Shown: piece by piece, positions 60,501 to 64,000 of the stretch
Layout: every line of letters begins with the position of its first letter
Numbering within the stretch: the stretch's first letter is position 1
DNA from: Corallium rubrum
Lineage: Eukaryota; Cnidaria; Anthozoa; Scleralcyonacea; Coralliidae
Reading direction: 5' to 3'
NCBI GenBank assembly: GCA_964035015.1
Contig: OZ036005.1
Span: forward strand, 10,051,012 to 10,115,011
DNA length: 64,000 bases
Made by a program: the position numbers and the translations under genes
The notes under the pieces: generated by a model
What the model saw: only the letters and a program-made list of their open reading frames with translations
What the model was told of the DNA's origin: nothing
The model's database searches: none

Positions 60501-63500
60501 ATTTAGCTACAAAATGAATGTAAGATTTTCACAAAATTCTTATAGTACTGGTGTAATTCATATTTGGTATTTGGAATTAAAAGTTTATGTTGTGTACAGG
60601 TATTTGATTAATATTTAAAAACGAAAACAAGCTTGGTACGTTGCAAAATGGATTTTGCACAAGGGTACTTTGCAAAATAGTACTTTGTGAAGTGGTACGT
60701 TGTGAAATTGTACTTTGCTAATGGTACTTTGCGAAATGGTACTTTGCAAAATGGTACTTTGCAAAATGGTACTTTGCAAAATGGTACTTTGCAAAATGGT
60801 ACTTTGCAAAATGGTACTTTGCAAAATGCTACTTTGCGAAATAGCACTTTGTGAAATGCTTCTTTGCGAAATGGTACTTACGTAATGGTACTTTGCGAAA
60901 TGTTACTTTGTGAAGTGGTACTTTGCAAAATGGGACTTTGCGAAATGCGGGTACTTTGCGAAATGCGGGTACTTTGCGAAATGCGGGGACTTTGCGAAAT
61001 GCGGGTACTTTGCGAAATGCGGGGACTTTGCGAAATGCGGGGACTTTGCGAAATGCGGGTACTTTGCGAAATGCGGGTACTTTGCGAAATGCGGGTACTT
61101 TGCGAAATGCGGGTACTTTGCGAAATGCGGGTACTTTGCGAAATGCGGGGACTTTGCGAAATGCGGGTACTTTGCGAAATGCGGGTACTTTGCGAAATTC
61201 GGGTACTTTGCGAAATGCGGGAACTTTGCGAAATGCGGGTACTTTGCGAAATGCGGGTACTTTGCGAAATGCGGGGACTTTGCGAAATGCGGGTACTTTG
61301 CGAAATGGTACTTTGTGAAAAGGTACTTTGTGAAAAGGTACTTTACGTAATGGTATGAAACGGTACACACAAACAAACAAACAAACAAACACACAAACAA
61401 ACAAACAAACAAACAAACAAACAAACAAACAAACAAACAAACAAACAAACAAACAAACAAACAAACAAACAAACAAACAAACAAACAAACAAACAAACAA
61501 ACAAACAAACAAACAAACAAACAAACAAACAAACAAACAAACAAACAAACAAACAAACAAACAAACAAACAAAGCAAGGCCAAAACAAGCTAGGAAGGTA
61601 TTGTAGCAAGCAAACATGCAACCAGCTAAGTACTTAACACGTATATACTATTCTTAACTTTCTGCATGACTTACTTGACCAAAACAATATAAGATTCCCA
61701 CAGTAGCCCCAATTCGTGCACCAAGAATATGAGTCAGAACAAAGTATATGCCTCCACTCTCGATGTGATCAATATGATCAATAATCCCAATGGCAGAGAG
61801 TACAGGAACCAATGAGATCAGTAGTGTAATGAGGATTAAAAATAAAGCCAAGCCAATTCCTGCATTACCCTGAAAACACAATAAATAGAGGATATTACAC
61901 GGTGGTGCGAAGATATGGATTTTATATTCGACTGGTGAAAACAATATTTTACGAATGAGCGTAGCGAATGAGTAAAATATCGTTTTTACCACGAGAAGAT
62001 AAAATTCATATCTTCAAGCCAGCGTGTAATTTTCTTTTTATTATATAGATTCAATGCAAAAAGAGGTAAAATTCTTAATGACGTCATCGATATCTTCACT
62101 AGTGAGGATATGGAAAATACGACACTGTATATTTTCTAATAAAACATTCGCATCTATATAATAAAGGATCTTATTATATGGCTGGGTTTGATTTCCGGTC
62201 CGTACGCAAAACGACGCACACTGATTGCTTCCTGAGAGGTCGGGATTTTACGATATTGACCGACCGGTCAATACGCTTTTTTCTCGGCACTGTAAGTTTT
62301 GGCGGGTACATTTCTGAGTTGATTTGAATACAAATAAAAGAGTAATAGGTATCTTTATTCAAATATTCTGAACAATAAAATGTGTTGGAACATCACTGCT
62401 GGTTTTCTTTAAAGCTGTTTATCTAAAAACACGACAAATAAAAGCCGAACTGGTGTAAATAAGGCCAAGAAAACGACATGAAAAGGTCAACAGGTAAGGT
62501 AAACAGCATACTCCGAAGACGAAAACAATGCTCGAAGCTTAAAAATAAAATGAACCATGCAATAGCCATATAATAAATTCCTTGTTAACCTCGTTTGCTC
62601 GGTCTGTACGGGAAACTATTTGCCCTCGGTTTTATTGTACAAACCTCGCTCCTTCGTGGCTTCGTCGCTCGGTCTGTACGAAAACCTCAGGCAAATACTT
62701 TCCCGTACAGACCTCGCACTCGGTTAATAACTTCTTAATATCACTAGTACATACGCGTGGCCAGTTGGAAAGGCAGATACAAACTACAAGAGGTTCTAAC
62801 TTGACGAGTGAAATCGTCTAGTGTTACTGTAGACAGAGTAAAACAAGACGCCTGAGTCAGACGCATGTCAGGCGTTCACTCGGCCTACGTATATACTAAA
62901 GACGTATTAACCGAGTGCGAGGTCTGTACGGGAAAGTATTTGCCTGAGGTTTTCGTACAGACCGAGCGACGAAGGAGCGAGGTTTGTACGATAAAACCGA
63001 GGGCAAATACTTTCCAGTACAGACCGAGCAAACGAGGTTAATAAGGAATTTATTATATGGCTATTGGTTCATTTTATTTTTAAGCTTCTAGCGTTGTTTT
63101 CGTCTTCGGAGAATGCTGTTTACCTTATTACATGTTGACTTTTTCGTGTCGCTTCTTTGCATTCTTATTTACACCAGTTCGGCTTTTATTTGTCGTGTTT
63201 TTAGATAAACAACTTTAAAGAAAACCAGCAGTGATGTTCCAACACATTTTATTGTTCAGAATACTTGAATAAAGATACCTATTTCTCTTTTATTTGCATT
63301 CAAATCAACTCAGAAATGTTCCGCCAAAACTTACAGGGCCGAGAAAAAAGCGTATTGACCGGTCGGTCAATATCGTAAAATCCCGACCTCTCAGGAACCA
63401 ATCAGCGTGCGTCATTTTGCGTACGGACCGGAAATCAAACCCAGCCATATAATAATAATACGTACTGGCAAGTCATGTTCACCCGTGTGAACATGACTTA

Positions 63501-63602
63501 GCCCGAGTAATGACAAAAACTTTAGAAAACTTACAACAGTCCAGCCAGTACGCAGAAATATAACAACTCCAAAAATATTTAACATACATGATGTGAACAC
63601 AC
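41403..63602 (-). CDS. SLC12A8: SLC12A8-like cation-chloride cotransporter family gene (5' end outside window)
   Basis: Ten exons with matching phases (63602-63535, 61869-61675, 57819-57588, 56594-56393, 54672-54585, 53161-53015, 51103-50539, 47883-47771, 46547-46430, 41467-41403) encode about 596 residues. They align in order with vertebrate SLC12A8: [20 protein letters not shown] in the first helix, [22 protein letters not shown] then [42 protein letters not shown]. The fold is the APC-type transporter of the SLC12 family and the product is an integral membrane protein. The substrate is uncertain: vertebrate SLC12A8 has been linked to polyamines and amino acids and, disputedly, to NMN. The first coding exon(s) lie beyond 64000. 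Introns are loaded with palindromes, MITEs and tandem arrays. The C terminus is shorter than in vertebrates unless a further exon exists. Confidence 0.9.
41932..43060. repeat. Large foldback repeat
   Basis: The segment at about 41932-42243 is repeated inverted at about 42541-42846 (AAATTACTTGCACTTGATTG and CAATCAAGTGCAAGTAATTT). A smaller palindrome at 42254-42378 is centred on GTCGCGAAGCGAC. The following block at 42400-42540 recurs inverted at 42847-42960. It lies in the SLC12A8-like intron. Confidence 0.83.
43060..43770. repeat. Repeat copy related to 36840-37430, with inner palindrome
   Basis: The inner palindrome at 43195-43395 has AAATACCAAATGGTTTTCCG and CCATTTGGTATTT. In the SLC12A8-like intron. 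Confidence 0.62.
44676..45365. mobile_element. TWA-type MITE, TTGTTGTAATTC words
   Basis: The ends are AGCCTGGTTTGCATATAG and CTATATGGAAACAAAGCT with TAA at 44673-44675 and 45366-45368. Repeated TTGTAATTGTTGTA and CGGCGATC words fill the arms. It lies in an intron of the SLC12A8-like gene. Confidence 0.88.
45375..45960. repeat. Inverted repeat AACTCTAAATAAACTGGAAC
   Basis: The arms AACTCTAAATAAACTGGAAC and GTTCCAGTTTATTTAGAGTT are about 500 bases apart. Likely a MITE; no coding sequence. In the SLC12A8-like intron. Confidence 0.75.
46430..46547 (-). CDS. SLC12A8: SLC12A8-like exon (C-terminal helices)
   Basis: The exon has 39 codons plus one base, from acceptor TTGTTTTAG to an unusual donor GTTGGT. 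It encodes [20 protein letters not shown], then [19 protein letters not shown], closely matching the last hydrophobic segments of vertebrate SLC12A8. The weak donor is accepted because the next exon continues both frame and homology. Confidence 0.83.
46841..47376. mobile_element. TWA-type MITE, GTTCACACGAGTCCGG family (copy 2)
   Basis: It starts GACCCCGTTCAGACGAGTCC and ends GGACTCGTGCGAACGCAGTA, with TTA on both sides. It matches the copies at 30837 and 54896 along its length and lies in an intron of the SLC12A8-like gene. Confidence 0.9.
47771..47883 (-). CDS. SLC12A8: SLC12A8-like exon (tail linker)
   Basis: The exon is entered in phase 1 (acceptor TTACAACAG) and left in phase 0 at GTAAGT. 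It encodes [11 protein letters not shown], then [20 protein letters not shown]. The last part corresponds to the WRRSTSF...NPWVSLLG region of vertebrate SLC12A8, just before the C-terminal helices. Confidence 0.82.
48049..48152. repeat. Palindrome TAGAGAAATATTTCCCGAGG
   Basis: Near-perfect hairpin with a TTTTTGAGAC apex. In the intron 47884-50538; the rest of that intron is repeats, including 49035-49340, related to 9711-9890, 22940-23385 and 35843-36060. Confidence 0.83.
49777..50485. mobile_element. AAAGTGCCTATGA foldback MITE (copy next to SLC12A8 exon)
   Basis: Inverted arms at about 49777-49905 and 50355-50485 contain TTGAAAGAACACTTAAAATG, TAGAGTAAC and CTTCGTTCTTGAGATATTTC. The same family is at 55850-56342, 59249-59698 and, diverged, about 28680-30085. 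A different MITE is nested at 49908-50153. The right arm ends about 50 bases from the exon ending at 50539. Confidence 0.8.
49908..50153. mobile_element. GAGTTTCAGGGTGTTGCGCG MITE (copy 1)
   Basis: The inverted ends are GAGTTTCAGGGTGTTGCGCG and CGCGCAACACCCTGAAACTC. The centre has a plus-strand frame starting [16 protein letters not shown] second copy is at 57946-58188 in opposite orientation. Confidence 0.85.
50539..51103 (-). CDS. SLC12A8: SLC12A8-like exon (TM9-TM10 and acidic cytoplasmic tail)
   Basis: The exon has 188 codons plus one base. The acceptor GTTCACAG ends at 51104 and the donor GTATGA starts at 50538. It begins [11 protein letters not shown], followed by two helices ([20 protein letters not shown] and the [16 protein letters not shown] region), then a long hydrophilic tail rich in Glu, Asp and Asn. 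In-frame codons upstream of 51103 are intron sequence, because the join to the previous exon is at RGPN. Confidence 0.88.
51870..52731 (+). mobile_element. hAT element remnant with transposase C terminus
   Basis: The ends are TAGAGCTGCGCCCGATTAAT and its inverted counterpart ending at 52731. The exact 8-bp duplication ATTTAGAT lies at 51862-51869 and 52732-52739. A plus-strand frame from 52069 contains [20 protein letters not shown], a charged linker and [14 protein letters not shown], the C-terminal dimerisation region of hAT (ZBED-like) transposases. A frameshift follows, and the next frame ends the domain with [20 protein letters not shown]. The N-terminal two thirds are deleted, so it is not functional. 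Confidence 0.9.
52069..52455 (+). pseudogene. hAT (ZBED-like) transposase C-terminal fragment
   Basis: The frame holds a truncated, frame-shifted transposase end with the WW-containing dimerisation segment. The conserved final block ([10 protein letters not shown]) is in a different frame from the upstream part. It lies between hAT ends with an 8-bp duplication. No zinc-finger or RNase-H-like core remains. Confidence 0.85.
53015..53161 (-). CDS. SLC12A8: SLC12A8-like exon (TM8)
   Basis: The exon has 49 codons, phase 0 to 0, from acceptor TTTTTGTAG to donor GTAAGT. It encodes [20 protein letters not shown], then [14 protein letters not shown] and [11 protein letters not shown], all conserved positions of the family. 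Confidence 0.9.
53227..53261. repeat. (AAT)n microsatellite
   Basis: About twelve units in the SLC12A8-like intron. Confidence 0.95.
53372..54346. repeat. TGTTG/TGTCG tandem array
   Basis: About 970 bases, starting as (TGTCG)n, then (TGTTG)n, then TGTTGTTG octamers with interruptions, then pure (TGTTG)n. Cys/Val-rich frames across it are artefacts. In the intron between exons 54585 and 53161. Confidence 0.97.
54585..54672 (-). CDS. SLC12A8: SLC12A8-like exon (TM7)
   Basis: The exon has one base plus 29 codons. The acceptor TTTGTTTAG ends at 54673 and the donor GTAAGA starts at 54584. The joined Ser codon is followed by [20 protein letters not shown] and then LSDYMVASK, matching the TM7 exon of vertebrate SLC12A8. 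Confidence 0.88.
54896..55557. mobile_element. TWA-type MITE, GTTCACACGAGTCCGG family (copy 3)
   Basis: It starts GACCCCGTTCACACGAGTCC and ends GGACTCGTGTGAACGCTGTC, with TAA at 54893-54895 and 55558-55560. It is the least damaged of the three copies. Confidence 0.93.
55850..56342. mobile_element. AAAGTG-family foldback MITE
   Basis: The arms at about 55856-55994 and 56200-56338 are near-complementary: CCTAACCTCGACAATTTTTA, then GAACTTTTAAAATGATA, then TTTTTGAGATATTTCATTTT. It lies in the SLC12A8-like intron, right beside the exon at 56393-56594. Confidence 0.82.
56393..56594 (-). CDS. SLC12A8: SLC12A8-like exon (TM6 region)
   Basis: The exon is entered in phase 1 (ACAG acceptor ending at 56595) and left in phase 2 at donor GTACGT. 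An upstream GTAAGG would break the frame of the next exon, so GTACGT was chosen. It encodes the acidic extracellular loop [20 protein letters not shown] and the TM6 signature [15 protein letters not shown], then [15 protein letters not shown]. Confidence 0.88.
56906..57080. repeat. Palindrome, TAAGTAATAGCATG family
   Basis: AATAAGTAATAGCATG is inverted as CATGCTATTACTTAT, with GTGAGTTTTTCAAAGAC arms and CTCGTCCTTCGGACTCG at the apex. In the intron 56595-57587. Confidence 0.85.
57542..57571. repeat. (TA)n microsatellite near a splice donor
   Basis: About 15 TA units, 11 bases past the donor hexamer of the exon ending at 57588. Confidence 0.95.
57588..57819 (-). CDS. SLC12A8: SLC12A8-like exon (TM4-TM5)
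   Basis: The exon has 77 codons plus one base. The acceptor CTATTCTAG ends at 57820 and the donor GTACAG starts at 57587. Motifs are [25 protein letters not shown] and [13 protein letters not shown] (TA)n microsatellite at 57542-57571 begins about 15 bases inside the following intron, close to the donor. Confidence 0.88.
57946..58188. mobile_element. GAGTTTCAGGGTGTTGCGCG MITE (copy 2)
   Basis: Inverted copy of the element at 49908-50153. The left end is CTGGGGTGTTGCGTGCGCAT and the right end CGCGCAACACCCTGAAACTC. The internal frame is present on the minus strand, with its ATG lost. Confidence 0.83.
58221..58947 (+). mobile_element. PIF/Harbinger-like MITE carrying a decayed Myb/SANT gene
   Basis: The ends are AGCCCCGTTCACACTAGCGG and the inverted CCGCTAGTGTAAACGCGGCT. 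TAA lies at 58218-58220 and 58948-58950. The arms are arrays of GGCCTGGACCTGGCC. The plus-strand centre contains a Myb/SANT-like trihelix domain in pieces. Confidence 0.92.
58558..58818 (+). pseudogene. Myb/SANT-like DNA-binding protein fragment
   Basis: ATG GCA AAC ACT starts a frame ([13 protein letters not shown]) that stops just before the conserved W. The next frame continues with [17 protein letters not shown] and [18 protein letters not shown] further frame change is needed for the final block, [10 protein letters not shown] and a stop. The order fits the Myb/SANT-like accessory protein encoded by Harbinger transposons. At least two frame breaks make it a pseudogene. Confidence 0.8.
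59249..59698. mobile_element. AAAGTG-family palindromic MITE
   Basis: A 450-bp palindrome with arms of about 210 bases: AAAGTGTCTATGAAATGAAA, GGAGCATG and GAGTGCTCCTG-type blocks, then CGCTATTAACTCTCAAA. The loop is short. It lies in the SLC12A8-like intron. Confidence 0.85.
60640..61345. repeat. Minisatellite, 15-bp and 18-bp units of TACTTTGCGAAATG
   Basis: Units change from 15 bases (TGGTACTTTGCAAAA) at about 60640-60900 to 18 bases (CGGGTACTTTGCGAAATG) at 60940-61310. Frames in all phases stay open because both lengths are multiples of three; they are not genes. Confidence 0.95.
61367..61575. repeat. (ACAA)n microsatellite
   Basis: About 50 tetramers right after the minisatellite. In the SLC12A8-like intron, about 100 bases from the exon ending at 61675. 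Confidence 0.97.
61675..61869 (-). CDS. SLC12A8: SLC12A8-like exon (TM2-TM3)
   Basis: The exon has 65 codons, phase 0 to 0, between acceptor TTTTCAG and donor GTAAGT. It starts with [10 protein letters not shown], contains a long hydrophobic helix, then VLSAIGI, SGGIYF and [18 protein letters not shown]. Each block has its counterpart in the same order in vertebrate SLC12A8. Confidence 0.9.
61885..62166. mobile_element. TATTACACGGTGG element (copy 3)
   Basis: Same order as the copy at 30250: GAGGATATTACACGGTGG, GAATGAGCGTAGCGAATGAG, then GACGTCATCGATATCTTCAC and CATCTATATAATAAA. In an intron of the SLC12A8-like gene, ending where the 1.28-kb foldback begins. Confidence 0.82.
62171..63455. 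repeat. 1.28-kb foldback with about 400-base arms
   Basis: The left arm 62171-62578 begins TTATTATATGGCTGGGTTTG; the right arm 63047-63455 ends CCAGCCATATAATAATA. Inside are further inverted blocks, CTCGGTCTGTACGGGAAA and GGGAAAGTATTTGCC. It lies in the SLC12A8-like intron, about 80 bases from the exon at 63535. Confidence 0.88.
63535..63602 (-). CDS. SLC12A8: SLC12A8-like, first exon in window (TM1)
   Basis: The acceptor TTTGTCTGCAG ends at 63603 and the donor GTAAGT starts at 63534. The exon has two bases completing a Gly codon plus 22 codons. It encodes the first transmembrane helix with the family motif [13 protein letters not shown]. Entry is phase 1 and exit is phase 0. The upstream coding exon is outside the window. 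Confidence 0.9.
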
Positions 63603-64000
63603 CTGCAGACAAAGAAAACAACAAACATGATTGAATGTACCACTTACCCAGGTATTTACATTCTTTATAATATACATGACAAAATTACTGCATCCTGATT
63701 GGTCGAGAGGATTGCAATTTTAATGCAATACAGTGCAGAAAAGGTGTAATACAGTCGATGAAATACAGAAGGAATTTTGCTTTAATATTGTCATTAAAAT
63801 TCCTGCAAGAAGACTAGAAGAAGTTAGATGCTATGAGCAAAACATTTGACGTTTTAGTGAACGAAGCGAAGCAGTTTTAAACCATTGAAGCTTCGAAACG
63901 ACGAAAAGTGGAGCAAACGAGTGGTATGTATAAACTTCGTAGCTGTCTAACATTTTCATGTAGCAATTCTGAAAAAAAACACGCACTCGTGAGTTTTTTA

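Noticed and set aside
60829-61621. Frames reading FAKYPH, FRKVPA and VCLFVCLF
   Set aside because: Minisatellite units divisible by three plus (ACAA)n; no coding evidence.

Overview
This window is animal nuclear DNA. Genes are split by GT-AG introns, there are no operons, and most of the sequence is transposon-derived. The coding signals, the Penelope-like and non-LTR retroelement debris, and the very dense palindromic MITEs suggest a cnidarian, most likely a stony coral. That taxonomic call is inference; nothing in the window proves it.

Four genes can be supported, all on the minus strand. From the right: (1) a SLC12A8-type cation-chloride-cotransporter-family gene. Ten phase-compatible exons run from 63602 down to 41403; the 5' exons lie beyond the window. 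(2) to (4) A tandem set of three secreted low-complexity proteins. Each has a small first exon with the signal peptide, a phase-1 intron and one large exon: gene C (28656-26410, PPNTGLS-type heptads), gene B (21098-15439, four ten-cysteine CxCxCCxCxC modules) and gene A (10803-5484, NQGTN array, 37-residue repeats and a lysine-rich tail). I do not recognise a named family for A, B or C. They look like extracellular structural, matrix or adhesive proteins, and this is the most novel coding content.

The rest is mobile DNA and simple repeats. Eleven elements look like PIF/Harbinger MITEs; ten have exact 3-bp TAA/TTA duplications and one has a TA duplication. One of them carries a decayed Myb/SANT gene. 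Five hAT-like MITEs carry a shared internal core, and a sixth element is a hAT transposase remnant; four of these six have exact 8-bp duplications. A 2.5-kb CACTA-like element has arrays of AAGGTGTGTT and contains a 620-bp pure (GAAC)n tract. A TTAA-flanked piggyBac-like MITE, two GGGTC MITEs with ATT duplications, several foldbacks and many minisatellites are also present.

Layout: 1-5483, MITE-rich flank. 5484-10803, gene A. 10804-15438, intergenic with hAT MITE, poly-G/C MITE and non-LTR fragment. 15439-21098, gene B; its 4.2-kb intron holds a 21-bp satellite split by the CACTA-like element and a hAT MITE. 21099-26409, intergenic with MITEs and a Penelope-like fragment. 26410-28656, gene C. 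28657-41402, intergenic, nested MITEs. 41403-63602, SLC12A8-like gene with introns full of foldbacks and tandem repeats. 63603-64000, start of the next intron.
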